A DNA stretch of 64,000 nt from Regnicoccus_A sp014224355 (GCF_050920705.1 NZ_CP154799.1:1240001-1304000); one strand, 5' to 3'. Positions 16,377 through 25,369 are shown, numbered from the stretch's first letter. Program-made: numbers and translations. Notes: generated from the letters alone by a model not told the origin.

Positions 16377-16579
16377 TCAGTCTCCGCAAGTCAGCTGTCA
16401 TCCTTGCCGCCATCGGTATGGCTGGCTCAGGGTCCTTGCAGATCCTGCCGGCCCAGCTCCTCGACGTCCTGGTCCCGCCGGCGCAGGCCCGGGTGGGCCG
16501 GCCGCTCACTCCCGTCAGCGTGGCTGGAGTCGGTCGGCGCACGGTGCGTCGCTGCGCCGTCGGCGTTTACGACTGCTGA
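16373..16579 (+). CDS. Small exported Arg-rich protein paired with DUF2092
   Basis: A 68-residue protein. The N-terminus MISLRKSAVILAAIG starts a signal-peptide-like segment, with a possible cleavage after PAQA near residue 39. The mature part is short, with RVGRPLTPVSVAGVGRRTVRR and two Cys near the end. Its ATGA overlap with the DUF2092 gene implies functional pairing. Small genes of this kind next to DUF2092 are known in bacteria, but I cannot assign a role. Confidence 0.68.
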   Translation: MISLRKSAVILAAIGMAGSGSLQILPAQLLDVLVPPAQARVGRPLTPVSVAGVGRRTVRRCAVGVYDC

Positions 16580-16600
16580 TCCGAGGCGCCAGGGTCCTCC

Positions 16601-16804
16601 ATGAGCCGCCCAGATCTTCCCCACCTTCCCGACTGGTCGGCTCTCCCCCCGGATCTGCGGCAACGGGTGCAGCAGTGCAATCCTGAAACCCAGTGGTTCT
16701 GGAAGGGGCTGGAAGACAGTGAAGGGTTGGAACTGCTGCTGATCACCATCCGGCATGCCCTCGCCGATTCCGGTCCAGCCGGTGAGTCCCATCAGCTGGG
16801 GTGA
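16601..16804 (+). CDS. Small hypothetical protein (67 residues)
   Basis: ATG 16601 to TGA 16804, starting 21 bases after the preceding small gene. It is an acidic, soluble-looking protein rich in Trp, Leu and Pro (PDWSALPPDLRQRVQQCNPE), with no signal peptide or recognisable domain. Codon use is similar to its neighbours. The long intergenic alternative start of the downstream cyclic-nucleotide-binding gene overlaps its end. It is plausible as a real gene but unproven. Confidence 0.5.
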   Translation: MSRPDLPHLPDWSALPPDLRQRVQQCNPETQWFWKGLEDSEGLELLLITIRHALADSGPAGESHQLG

Positions 16805-16895
16805 CCTTGCCCCTGACGACATACTGAACCCGACGAGTGCCCAGCGCCCCATCACCAAGGCTCTGAACCCCCATCAGGCCGTCACCCCGATCGCC

Positions 16896-17330
16896 ATGAC
16901 CAGCACCGCCACACTGGAGAAGATCAGACGGCTCAGGCAGGTCGGCATCTTCATGGCCACGCCTGAGGAGGTGCTGCTCCAGCTGGCTGAGGCGGTGGAG
17001 GAGGTGCATCTCAGCCCCGGCGAGCAGCTCTTTGCCAAGGGTGATCTCGGCACATCCATGTATGTGCTGGTGGCTGGTTGCGTTCGCGTTCACATCGGTG
17101 ATCAGACCGTGGTGGAGCTCACCGATGGAGAAATCGTGGGCGAGCTGGCCGCCCTGGACCCTGAACCCCGCTCCGCCTCCGTGAGCGCTGTCGATTCGGC
17201 CATGCTCTATCGCATCGAGCAGTCGACCTTGCAGGCCCTGATGGCTGATCACCCGGAGATCGTTCAGGCCGTGATCAGAGAGCTTGCTCAGAGGTTGCGC
17301 GACACCACGGCTCCCTACGGGCTCAGTTGA
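16896..17330 (+). CDS. Cyclic nucleotide-binding domain protein
   Basis: A single Crp-type cNMP-binding domain of about 144 residues. A short N-terminal helix (EKIRRLRQVGIFM) precedes the beta-roll LSPGEQLFAKGDLGTSMYVL, then VAGCVRVHIGDQTVVELTDG and the phosphate-binding cassette EIVGELAALDPEPRSASVSA with the Glu and Arg that contact cyclic nucleotide. No helix-turn-helix or catalytic domain follows, so it is a stand-alone sensor that presumably acts through a partner. ATG 16896 is chosen because the 47 residues upstream of it (frame open to 16755) are Pro-rich and overlap the previous small gene. Confidence 0.85.
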   Translation: MTSTATLEKIRRLRQVGIFMATPEEVLLQLAEAVEEVHLSPGEQLFAKGDLGTSMYVLVAGCVRVHIGDQTVVELTDGEIVGELAALDPEPRSASVSAVDSAMLYRIEQSTLQALMADHPEIVQAVIRELAQRLRDTTAPYGLS

Positions 17331-17357
17331 GCGGGCGGCTGCCCCCGGAGCTGTCCT

Positions 17358-17846
17358 TCAGCGGCTGCTGGTTGACCCCTTGCCCTTGAAGCCACTCCAC
17401 TCCGCCAGTTGCTCGATGGTCAGCAGGCCCTCACGCCGCTCGCCATTCAGATCCCAGGTGGGAAATGCCCGGATCTTGGCTGTCTGGCAGCGCTCACGCC
17501 CGGCCTGGTCCTTGTCGCATTCCACGTAGGGCAGGCGTCGGCCCGCCTCCGTTCCGAACAGGTTCTTCTGGTGGAAGCAGTGGGGACACCACCAGGCGCC
17601 ATAGAAGATCGCTCCCTGCTCTCGCAGGTGCTCCACCAGCGCCTTCTGCTCGGCGGTGGATGGGCTCACGGCTTCTCCGAGGCTGCCGGTGGTTCCGGCG
17701 CTGCCCGTGGTTCCCGCGCTGCCGCCACGGGCGATGGCCGGGTGACGGCTGCTGCCTGCGGCACCCACCAGCACCAGGCTCAGGGTCATCAGCGCCAGGG
17801 AGACCAACCGGGTGGGCAACTTCGGGCCGGTGGTGGCGTCAGGCAT
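17358..17846 (-). CDS. Thioredoxin-like exported protein with CPHC motif
   Basis: A protein of about 162 residues with an N-terminal hydrophobic segment (residues 10-30), a Gly/Ser/Thr linker, and a thioredoxin fold around GAIFYGAWWCPHCFHQKNLF, with catalytic CPHC at about residues 95-98. YVECDKD and the cis-Pro loop FPTWDLNGERR follow. It resembles the thioredoxin-like domain fused to VKOR in other cyanobacteria, so a thiol-oxidation role in periplasm or thylakoid lumen is likely. ATG 17846 gives the expected signal-anchor; the frame is open to 17993, but that would overlap the divergent dnaJ start. Confidence 0.84.
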   Translation of the reverse strand: MPDATTGPKLPTRLVSLALMTLSLVLVGAAGSSRHPAIARGGSAGTTGSAGTTGSLGEAVSPSTAEQKALVEHLREQGAIFYGAWWCPHCFHQKNLFGTEAGRRLPYVECDKDQAGRERCQTAKIRAFPTWDLNGERREGLLTIEQLAEWSGFKGKGSTSSR

Positions 17847-17982
17847 GGAACTCCCGGATTCAGATGCTCCGACGCTAAGGCTGCGTTCGGGCTTCCGCCC
17901 TTTTGCAAGCCTCACTTTCGAGGCGATGGCTGGGACACTGGAATACTGATGCGCCTCCTCGCGACCCGATGAGCTTGCCGCG

Positions 17983-18960
17983 ATGAGTGCCAACGGTTAC
18001 CGCGACTATTTCAAGGTGCTGGGCGTCGAGCGCAGCGCCGATGCCGATGCCGTCAAGCGCTCGTTTCGCAAGCTGGCCCGCCAGTACCACCCGGATGTGA
18101 ACCCCGGTGATGCCAGCGCGGAGGCGAAGTTCAAGGAGATCAGCGAGGCCTATGAAGTGCTCTCCGATCCCGACAAGCGCCGCCGCTATGAGCAGTTCGG
18201 CCAGTACTGGAGCCAGGCCGCCGGAGCTGCCGGCGGTGCTCCCGGCTTCGATGTGGATTTCGGCCGTTACGGCAACTTCGACGAGTTCATCAACGATCTG
18301 CTGGGCCGCTTCGGTGGGGCCCAGGCCGGCTCAGGATTCGGGGCAGGGCCCGGTGGGTTCGGCTTCTCCGGCGGCTTTCCCGGCGGCTTCGGTGGGCCGG
18401 CGGCGGGTCGTACCGGCGCGCTCAATCTGGATGCGGAAGCCACCATCAGCCTCAGCTTTGCCGAGGCCTTCCGTGGCTGCGAGCGCACCCTGGCGGTCAA
18501 TGAGGAGCGGGTGCAGGTCCGGATCCCTGGCGGGGTGCGAAACGGCAGCCGTCTGCGGCTCAAAGGCAAGGGGAACCTGCAGCCCGGCACCGGCCGCCGC
18601 GGTGATCTCTACCTCAACCTTCAGCTTCAGGAGCATCCGATCTGGCGTCTGGATGGCGATCAGTTGCAGGCCGATCTGCCCCTCAGCCTCGATGAGCTGG
18701 CCCTGGGGGGCGAGGTGAGGGTGGCCACCCCCGACGGTGAAGCCACTGTGCAGGTGCCTTCCGGTGTGGCCCTGGGCCGCAGCCTGCGCCTCAAGGGAAA
18801 AGGCTGGCCGGGCAAGGACGGCCGGGGTGACCTGCTGCTCAGCCTCACCCTCAAACTGCCGGAGCGTTTCAGCGAGACGGAGCGGCAGCTGCTGGAGAAG
18901 CTGCGCGAGGCTCGCAGCCTCGATCCGCGCCGGGAGTGGATGCGGGCCGCCCAGCTCTGA
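17983..18960 (+). CDS. dnaJ: DnaJ/CbpA-type co-chaperone (no zinc finger)
   Basis: A 325-residue J-domain co-chaperone that stimulates Hsp70 (DnaK). The J domain spans residues 7-70 with the essential HPD in YHPDVNPGD. It is followed by a Gly/Phe-rich linker (residues 75-145) and the two substrate-binding beta domains, starting LNLDAEATISLSFAEAF. The Cys-rich zinc finger of classical DnaJ is missing, so this is the type II (CbpA/DnaJ2) form. LRLKGKG appears twice, once per repeat of the C-terminal domain. It lies divergently from the thioredoxin-like gene. Confidence 0.92.
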   Translation: MSANGYRDYFKVLGVERSADADAVKRSFRKLARQYHPDVNPGDASAEAKFKEISEAYEVLSDPDKRRRYEQFGQYWSQAAGAAGGAPGFDVDFGRYGNFDEFINDLLGRFGGAQAGSGFGAGPGGFGFSGGFPGGFGGPAAGRTGALNLDAEATISLSFAEAFRGCERTLAVNEERVQVRIPGGVRNGSRLRLKGKGNLQPGTGRRGDLYLNLQLQEHPIWRLDGDQLQADLPLSLDELALGGEVRVATPDGEATVQVPSGVALGRSLRLKGKGWPGKDGRGDLLLSLTLKLPERFSETERQLLEKLREARSLDPRREWMRAAQL

Positions 18961-19018
18961 ACAGGCCTCCAGCCTGAGACCATGAATCGACCCTTCACTT
19001 CTCTGTTTTTTTAATCAC

Positions 19019-19046
19019 TTGTGCCTGCCAATCACGCCTGTATGCT
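19019..19046 (+). promoter_or_regulatory. Candidate sigma70-type promoter upstream of hemB
   Basis: TTGTGC (19019-19024) and TATGCT (19041-19046) are separated by 16 bases, about 90 bases before the hemB start, in the 176-base gap after dnaJ. The match to TTGACA/TATAAT is moderate and only positional logic supports it. Confidence 0.35.
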
Positions 19047-19136
19047 GATTGCCGCAGTCAAGACTTGGCGCTGATTCTGATGTTCAGAATGGCCTGCATG
19101 CCTGGGCTTTAGGATGCCCTCAAGTGATTCGACTGC

Positions 19137-20138
19137 ATGGAGCTGACCTATCGTCCGCGGCGCCTCCGCCGCACACCGGCGCTGCGGGCCATGGTGCGCG
19201 AGTTTCAGCTGAGTCCAGCGGATTTCATCCTGCCCCTGTTCGTACATGAAGGGGCCAGCAACGAGCCGATCGGGGCCATGCCAGGCGCTTTCCGCTGGAG
19301 CCTCGAGGGGCTGGTGGAGGAGGTGGGCCGTGCCTGGGACCTCGGCATTCGCTGCGTGGTGCTCTTCCCGAAGGTGGCCGACGGCCTCAAGACCGAAGAC
19401 GGGGCTGAATGCTTCAACGAAGGTGGTCTGATCCCCCGGGCGATCCGGCGGCTCAAGCAGGACCATCCCGGCATGGCGATCATGACCGACGTCGCCCTCG
19501 ACCCCTACTCCTGTGATGGCCACGACGGCATCGTCAGCGCCGAAGGCGAGGTGCTCAACGACGACACCGTGGCGATCCTCTGCCGCCAGGCCGTGGCCCA
19601 GGCCAGGGCCGGCGCCGATCTGATCGGCCCCAGCGACATGATGGACGGGCGAGTCGGCGCCATCCGCGAAGCTCTCGATGAAGAGGGATTCGAGCACGTG
19701 GGGATCATCAGCTACACCGCCAAGTACGCCTCCGCTTACTACGGCCCCTTCCGTGAAGCGCTGGATTCCGCCCCCCGCGCGGATGCCGGCAAGCCCATCC
19801 CCAAAGACAAGAGCACGTACCAGATGGATCCGGCCAATGGCCGCGAATCCCTCACCGAAGCCCTGCTCGATGAACAGGAGGGGGCCGACATCCTGATGGT
19901 CAAACCCGGCCTGGCCTATCTCGATGTCATTCACCGCCTGCGCGGTGAAACCGAACTCCCCATCGCCGCCTACAACGTCAGTGGTGAGTACGCCATGGTC
20001 AAGGCGGCCGCCGAGCGCGGCTGGATCGACGAGCGGGCCGTGGTGCTGGAAACCCTGCTCTGTTTCAAGCGGGCCGGGGCTGATCTGATCCTCACCTACC
20101 ACGCCTGTGAGGCGGCCAGCTGGCTGCGGGACGACTGA
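19137..20138 (+). CDS. hemB: Delta-aminolevulinic acid dehydratase (porphobilinogen synthase)
   Basis: HemB condenses two 5-aminolevulinate molecules to porphobilinogen, the first common step of haem and chlorophyll synthesis in the cytoplasm. The 333-residue protein has the family start YRPRRLRRTPALRAMV, and near residue 165 GPSDMMDGRVGAIREAL. The region SYTAKYASAYYGPFREA contains the first active-site Lys; the Schiff-base Lys is in LMVKPGLAYLDV. The metal-site block DPYSCDGHDGI (single Cys) fits the cyanobacterial, plant-like form rather than the zinc form with three clustered Cys. Length is normal. The start is ATG 19137. Confidence 0.97.
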   Translation: MELTYRPRRLRRTPALRAMVREFQLSPADFILPLFVHEGASNEPIGAMPGAFRWSLEGLVEEVGRAWDLGIRCVVLFPKVADGLKTEDGAECFNEGGLIPRAIRRLKQDHPGMAIMTDVALDPYSCDGHDGIVSAEGEVLNDDTVAILCRQAVAQARAGADLIGPSDMMDGRVGAIREALDEEGFEHVGIISYTAKYASAYYGPFREALDSAPRADAGKPIPKDKSTYQMDPANGRESLTEALLDEQEGADILMVKPGLAYLDVIHRLRGETELPIAAYNVSGEYAMVKAAAERGWIDERAVVLETLLCFKRAGADLILTYHACEAASWLRDD

Positions 20139-20221
20139 TCACGGCCGTGCAGAACGCTGCCGGACCAGCCCCGGTGGAGCCCACCGGCCGATCAGAATGG
20201 CGCCAGCGACAGGAAACGGCC

Positions 20222-20611
20222 ATGGCCGTGCAGCGACTGGGCCATGTGGCCGTGCGGGTCCAGGACATGGCCCGGGCCAAGGCCTTCTACGAGGGGCTCG
20301 GCCTGCGCCTGACCTGGGATGCCGATGACTGGGCCTACCTGCAGTCGCCCGACTCCGGCGACGGCATCGCCCTGCTTGCCCCCAGTTACCACCAGGCCGG
20401 CCCCCACTTCGCCTTCCACTTCGAGGACCGTGCCGGGGTGGATCAGGTCCATGCCCAGCTGGAGGCCTCAGGCCACCGGGTGGGCCCCATCCATGACCAC
20501 CGCGACGGCACCGCCTCCTTCTATCTGCAGGATCCCGAGGGCAACTGGCTGGAGATGCTCTACGAGCCCCCCACCGGCATCACCTCCAACACCGGCCGGG
20601 AGCCGGTGTGA
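20222..20611 (+). CDS. VOC-family (glyoxalase-like) protein
   Basis: A 129-residue protein with one vicinal-oxygen-chelate unit: LGHVAVRVQDMARAKAFYEG starts the first beta-alpha-beta module, and SFYLQDPEGNWLEMLYEP ends the second, with the metal-binding His and Glu in the usual places. Such proteins include glyoxalase I, dioxygenases and resistance proteins; the substrate cannot be told from sequence. ATG 20222 is preferred over the upstream frame start at 20147, because the fold begins at residue 5. The stop overlaps the GTG of mutS2, so the two genes are probably co-translated. Confidence 0.82.
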   Translation: MAVQRLGHVAVRVQDMARAKAFYEGLGLRLTWDADDWAYLQSPDSGDGIALLAPSYHQAGPHFAFHFEDRAGVDQVHAQLEASGHRVGPIHDHRDGTASFYLQDPEGNWLEMLYEPPTGITSNTGREPV

Positions 20612-23025
20612 ACCCCCTCAACCCGACGGCGATCGCCGCCGAAGCCCTGGAGCTGCTCGAGTGGCAGCGGCTTGCACAGCACCTGGCCAGCTTCGCGAGC
20701 ACCAGCGCGGGCAGCGCCCATTGCCTAGCCCTGCCCCTGGCGGCTGATCGCGCCGAGAGCCTGCGCCTGCTGGCCGAAACCAGCGAGCTGCTCGGCCTCG
20801 ATAGCCTGATCGAGGGTGGCCTGAGCTTTCAGGGGGCCGCCGATCTCACCGGCACCTTGCGCCATTGCGCCAAGGGCGGCACCGCCACTGGCGAAGACCT
20901 GCTGGCGGTGGCCTCCACCCAGGCGGTGGCCCGCCGTCTGCGCCGGCAGATCGAGGCGCCCGAGCTGCGCCCCGTCTGCAGCCAGCTGATGCGTGATCTG
21001 CGCACCCTGCCGGAGCTGGAGCAGCGTCTGCGCTTCTGCCTGGAGGAGGGCGGCAGGGTGGCGGATCGCGCCAGCCCCGAGCTGGCCGGCGTCCGTCAGC
21101 AGCTGGCCGGCCTGCGCCAGCAGCGCCGTGAGCGACTCCAGGAGCTGATGCGCCGCCAGGGGGCCGTGCTTCAGGACAACGTGATCGCCGAGCGCAATGG
21201 TCGCCCGGTGCTGGCGGTGAAGGTGACAGCCGCCTCCCAGCTGCCCGGGCTGGTGCACGACAGCTCCGCCTCCGGCAGCACCGTGTTCATTGAGCCGAAG
21301 GCGGTGATCACGCTCGGCAACCAGATCCGCGAGCTGGAAGGGCGAGAGCGCCAGGAGGAATGGCGCGTGCTCCGGGGCCTCAGTGCCCTGGTGGCCGAGG
21401 AGGCGGACGCCTTCACCGAGCTGCACCGGGTGCTGGTGGCCCTCGATGCCGCCCTCGCCAGGGCCCGTTACGGCCAGTGGCTGGGCGCCGTTCGCCCGGA
21501 GCTGTCCGGCGACCCCCAGGCCCCATTCCTGCTGCGGGATCTGCGCCATCCCCTGCTGCTCTGGCAGGAGCGTCGCGGTGGGGAGGCTCCGGTGGTGCCG
21601 GTCACGGTCTCGGTGGGCACGGAATTGCGGGTGGTGGCGATCACCGGCCCCAACACAGGCGGCAAGACCGTGACGCTCAAGAGCGTGGGCCTGGCGGCGC
21701 TGATGGCTCGGGCCGGTCTGTTCCTGCCCTGCACCGGCACCCCTCGCCTGCCCTGGTGCTCCCAGGTGCTGGCCGACATCGGCGACGAGCAGTCGTTGCA
21801 GCAGAACCTCTCCACCTTCAGCGGCCACGTGCGCCGCATCGCCCGCATCCTCGAGGCCCTCGACGCCTCACCGTCGCCCGGCGCCACTCTGGTGTTGCTC
21901 GATGAGGTGGGTGCCGGCACCGATCCCACGGAGGGCACGGCCCTGGCGATCGCGCTGCTGCGCCACCTGGCCGACCGGGCCAGGCTCACCATCGCCACCA
22001 CCCACTTCGGAGAGCTCAAGGCGCTTAAGTACGCCGACAGCCGTTTCGAGAACGCCTCGGTGGCCTTCGACAGCGACACCCTCTGCCCCACCTACCACCT
22101 GCAGTGGGGAATCCCCGGCCGCAGCAACGCCCTGGCCATCGCCACGCGCCTGGGGCTGGATCAGGCGGTGATCAGCGAGGCCAACGGCCTGCTGGCGCCC
22201 CGGGGCGAGGGTGAGCTCAACCAGGTGATCCGGGGCCTCGAAGACCAGCGCCGCCGCCAGCAGGAGGCAGCCGAGGAGGCGGCGGCCCTGCTGGCGAGCA
22301 CCGAACTGCTGCATGAGGAACTGCTGCAGCGCTGGCAGCAGCAGCAGGAGCAGTCGGCGGAGCTGCAGGAGCAGCGGCGGCAGGCCCTGGAGCACTCGAT
22401 CCGCGCTGGGCAGCAGGAGGTGCGTCGCATCATCCGTCGTCTGCGCCAGGGCGGCGGCGATGGTGAGAGGGCCCGCCAGGCCGGTGTACGGCTGAGGCAG
22501 CTTCAGGTGGAGCACAGCCCCCAGCCCCGGCGCCGGGCCCCCAGCGGCTGGCGGCCGGTGGTCGGGGAGCGCATCCGTCTGCTGTCCCTGGGCAAGGCAG
22601 CCCAGGTGCTGGCGATCAGCGCCGATGGCCGCGAACTGAGCGTGCGCTGCGGGGTGCTGCGGCTGCAGGTGGATCTCTCCGGCATCGAGAGCCTGCAGGG
22701 GGAGAAGCCAGCTCCGCCCGAGACGGCTCAGCCCGTGATCGAGGTGCGCGCCAGTGGGCGCCACCTGGGTGGCTCAGGTCCCCAGGTGCGCAGCGAACGC
22801 AACACCGTCGATGTGCGCGGGATGCGGGTGCATGAGGCGGAAGCCGCTGTGGAGGAGCAGCTGCGCAACGCCAATGGCCCCCTCTGGGTGATCCATGGCA
22901 TCGGCACCGGCAAGCTCAAGCGCGGGCTGCGCCAGTGGCTGGCCGGTGTGCCCTGGGTGGAGCGCGTCAGTGATGCCGAGCGAGGTGATGGCGGTCAGGG
23001 CTGCAGCGTGATCTGGCCGAAATGA
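20608..23025 (+). CDS. mutS2: MutS2, Smr-domain endonuclease/recombination suppressor
   Basis: An 805-residue MutS2 protein. It lacks the mismatch-recognition domain of MutS, binds branched DNA or collided ribosomes, and can limit homologous recombination. The core and clamp (residues ~1-320) are followed by the ATPase with Walker A GPNTGGKTVTLK near 345-356 and Walker B VLLDEVGAGTDP. A long Gln/Glu/Arg coiled coil follows (~530-630), then the KOW-like region. The C-terminal Smr nuclease domain has VDVRGMRVHEAE and HGIGTGKLKRGL. It begins with GTG overlapping the VOC stop. Full length, no anomalies. Confidence 0.96.
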   Translation: MNPLNPTAIAAEALELLEWQRLAQHLASFASTSAGSAHCLALPLAADRAESLRLLAETSELLGLDSLIEGGLSFQGAADLTGTLRHCAKGGTATGEDLLAVASTQAVARRLRRQIEAPELRPVCSQLMRDLRTLPELEQRLRFCLEEGGRVADRASPELAGVRQQLAGLRQQRRERLQELMRRQGAVLQDNVIAERNGRPVLAVKVTAASQLPGLVHDSSASGSTVFIEPKAVITLGNQIRELEGRERQEEWRVLRGLSALVAEEADAFTELHRVLVALDAALARARYGQWLGAVRPELSGDPQAPFLLRDLRHPLLLWQERRGGEAPVVPVTVSVGTELRVVAITGPNTGGKTVTLKSVGLAALMARAGLFLPCTGTPRLPWCSQVLADIGDEQSLQQNLSTFSGHVRRIARILEALDASPSPGATLVLLDEVGAGTDPTEGTALAIALLRHLADRARLTIATTHFGELKALKYADSRFENASVAFDSDTLCPTYHLQWGIPGRSNALAIATRLGLDQAVISEANGLLAPRGEGELNQVIRGLEDQRRRQQEAAEEAAALLASTELLHEELLQRWQQQQEQSAELQEQRRQALEHSIRAGQQEVRRIIRRLRQGGGDGERARQAGVRLRQLQVEHSPQPRRRAPSGWRPVVGERIRLLSLGKAAQVLAISADGRELSVRCGVLRLQVDLSGIESLQGEKPAPPETAQPVIEVRASGRHLGGSGPQVRSERNTVDVRGMRVHEAEAAVEEQLRNANGPLWVIHGIGTGKLKRGLRQWLAGVPWVERVSDAERGDGGQGCSVIWPK

Positions 23026-23034
23026 GCAGCCGCT

Positions 23035-24303
23035 TCAGCTGAACTCCGGCAGCACAACCTGCAGCTCCTCCGGGTGCTCCCCGGAGCCACCCTTCGCCTC
23101 GGTTGGTTCGGGCATGGTCAGGGCGTCGCCGCTGGCCTCGAAGAAGCGCCATCCCAGTGGGTCGACCTCCAGGTGGATCCTCTGACCTGCTGCCAGGCGC
23201 TGGCCCGGGTCGGTGCGCACCTGAATCAGGTGGCTGCCCTCCAGCAGGCGACAGCTGAGCAACAGTTCATTGCCCAGGGCCTCGAGATGGGTCACCTCCG
23301 CGGGCAGGTTGCGGTTGGTGGCGGGCGCCAGCTTGAAGTGCTCCGCCCGCAGACCGGCCGTGAGGTTGCTGTCCGTCTCGCCGGCGGCGCGGGCTTCGAG
23401 GGCGTGGGCCATCTCCCCTTCCACCAGAAAGCGACGCCCAGCGAGCTGGACCTGATCAGCTCCCGCCTGCTCCACCGGCAGCAGGTTCATCGGCGGACTG
23501 CCGATGAACTGGGCCACGAACAGGTTGGCGGGATGGTCGTAAAGCTCCATCGGCGTCCCCAGCTGCTGCAGCCGTCCCTGGTTGAGCACGGCGATGCGAT
23601 GACCCATCGTCATCGCCTCCACCTGGTCGTGGGTGACGTAGAGGGTGGTGATGCCCAGCTCCCGCTGGAGTGCCACGATCTGGGCCCGGGTGCCGGTGCG
23701 CAGCTTGGCGTCGAGGTTGCTGAGCGGTTCATCCATCAGGAACACCTTCGGCTGGCGGGCGATGGCCCGGCCCAGGGCCACCCGTTGCTTCTGGCCTCCG
23801 GAGAGTTCCTTGGGCAGACGCTCGAGCAGGGGCGTCAGCTCCAGCTGCTCGGCCACGGCGCTGATGCGGGCCTCGATCCGCTGCTCCCGCTCCGACGGGA
23901 TGCGCAGCCCGGCAGGCAGACGTCGCGTCAACCGGTGAACGCCATCCTTCAGCTGCTGGAGGGCACTGCGGGGCCGGCTGCGCCGCAAGCCGAAGCCGAT
24001 GTTGTCGGCCACGCTCAGATGGGGGTAGAGGGCGTAGCTCTGGAACACCATCGCCACGTCACGCTGGGCGGGGCGCAGGCCGCTCACGGCGCGCTCTCCC
24101 ACCCGGATCTCACCGCTGCTGGGGGTCTCCAGGCCCGCCAGGATGCGCAGCAGCGTGCTCTTGCCGCAGCCCGATGGCCCCACCAGCACCAGAAATTCGC
24201 CGTCCTGGACCGTCAGATCCAGCTGCCGCAGCACCTCCACCGGCGCACCTCCACGCCGGGGAGGGAAGGTCTTGCTGACCTTCTCGAAGCGCACCTCAGC
24301 CAA
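23035..24303 (-). CDS. Sugar/osmolyte-type ABC transporter ATPase (MalK/UgpC/GgtA-like)
   Basis: A 422-residue ABC ATPase that would power import by a membrane permease pair encoded elsewhere. Walker A GPSGCGKST (residues ~41-49), Q-loop VFQSYALYPHLSV, signature LSGGQKQRVALGRAIA, Walker B VFLMDEPLSNLDAKLR and switch His in LYVTHDQVEAM are all intact. The C-terminal ~150 residues form the regulatory TOBE/MalK-type domain. In cyanobacteria the closest functional match is GgtA (glucosylglycerol, sucrose), but substrate is not proven. Between Q-loop and signature there is an unusually long basic insert of about 30 residues (around 105-145). It is convergent with mutS2. Confidence 0.87.
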   Translation of the reverse strand: MAEVRFEKVSKTFPPRRGGAPVEVLRQLDLTVQDGEFLVLVGPSGCGKSTLLRILAGLETPSSGEIRVGERAVSGLRPAQRDVAMVFQSYALYPHLSVADNIGFGLRRSRPRSALQQLKDGVHRLTRRLPAGLRIPSEREQRIEARISAVAEQLELTPLLERLPKELSGGQKQRVALGRAIARQPKVFLMDEPLSNLDAKLRTGTRAQIVALQRELGITTLYVTHDQVEAMTMGHRIAVLNQGRLQQLGTPMELYDHPANLFVAQFIGSPPMNLLPVEQAGADQVQLAGRRFLVEGEMAHALEARAAGETDSNLTAGLRAEHFKLAPATNRNLPAEVTHLEALGNELLLSCRLLEGSHLIQVRTDPGQRLAAGQRIHLEVDPLGWRFFEASGDALTMPEPTEAKGGSGEHPEELQVVLPEFS

Positions 24304-24370
24304 GATCAGCCCTCTGACCGGCCGATCCTAGGGTTGGTGGCCGATCCGGCCCAGTCCCTGCGGTCTTCCC

Positions 24371-25366
24371 TTGCAGTTCATTGATCAAGCCCGCATCGCG
24401 GTCCAGGGAGGCCGGGGCGGAGATGGCATCGTCGCCTTCCGCCGTGAGAAGTACGTTCCGGCCGGTGGACCCTCCGGCGGTGATGGCGGCCACGGTGGCG
24501 CCGTGTGGCTCCAGGCGGATCCGAACCTGCAGACCCTGCTCGACTTCAAGTACAAGCGGCTGTTCGCAGCCCCGGAAGGCCGCCGCGGCGGGCCCAACCG
24601 CCGCAGTGGTGCCAGCGGCGACGACCTGGTGATCCTGGTGCCCTGTGGCACCGAGGTGCGCCTGCAGGACAGCGAGGAGCTGCTCGGTGATCTGACCGAA
24701 CCGGGTGATCGGCTGCGGGTGGCGGCGGGGGGGCGCGGTGGCCTGGGCAATGCCCATTACCTCAGCAACCGCAACCGGGCGCCGGAGAAGTGCACCGAAG
24801 GCAAGGATGGTGAGGAGCGTCAGCTCCAGCTGGAGCTCAAGCTGCTGGCCGAGGTGGGCATCATCGGGCTGCCCAATGCCGGCAAGAGCACCCTGATCAG
24901 TGTGCTCTCCGCCGCCAAGCCCAAGATCGCCGATTATCCCTTCACCACCCTGGTGCCCAACCTGGGGGTGGTGCGCCGCCCCAGTGGCGACGGAACGGTC
25001 TTTGCCGACATCCCCGGCCTGATTGCGGGTGCGGCTCAGGGGGCCGGCCTGGGCCACGACTTCCTGCGCCACATCGAGCGCACCCGTCTGCTGGTGCACT
25101 TGGTGGATGCCTCCAGCGCCGATGTGACCAGTGACCTGGCGGTGGTGGAGGAGGAACTGGCGGCCTACGGCCACGGCCTCGATCAGCGTCCGAGGATCCT
25201 GGCCCTCAACAAAAGTGAGCTGCTGCCGCCCGATCAGCTCTCAGAGGCCCGCTCCGCCCTGACAGCGCTCTGGGACGGGGGTGAGGTGCTGTTGATCTCG
25301 GCGGCCACCAACAAGGGCCTCGACAGCCTGCTGGCGGAGGTCTGGCGGCAGCTTGGGATCCAGTGA
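24371..25366 (+). CDS. obg: Obg/CgtA GTPase
   Basis: Obg is an essential GTPase that binds the 50S subunit and helps ribosome maturation and stress control. The 331-residue protein starts with TTG at 24371, giving the invariant MQFIDQARIAVQGGRGGDGI; no ATG lies in the conserved N-terminus. The glycine-rich Obg fold covers residues 1-157, then G1 GLPNAGKST (~166), G3 DIPGLIAGAAQGAGLGHDFL, NKSE (G4) and SAATNKGLD (G5). The optional C-terminal OCT domain is absent, as is usual in cyanobacteria. Confidence 0.95.
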   Translation: MQFIDQARIAVQGGRGGDGIVAFRREKYVPAGGPSGGDGGHGGAVWLQADPNLQTLLDFKYKRLFAAPEGRRGGPNRRSGASGDDLVILVPCGTEVRLQDSEELLGDLTEPGDRLRVAAGGRGGLGNAHYLSNRNRAPEKCTEGKDGEERQLQLELKLLAEVGIIGLPNAGKSTLISVLSAAKPKIADYPFTTLVPNLGVVRRPSGDGTVFADIPGLIAGAAQGAGLGHDFLRHIERTRLLVHLVDASSADVTSDLAVVEEELAAYGHGLDQRPRILALNKSELLPPDQLSEARSALTALWDGGEVLLISAATNKGLDSLLAEVWRQLGIQ

Positions 25367-25369
25367 ACG

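Noticed and set aside
23074..24384. 436-residue plus-strand frame
   Set aside because: Antisense shadow of the ABC ATPase; no domain, His/Gln-rich.
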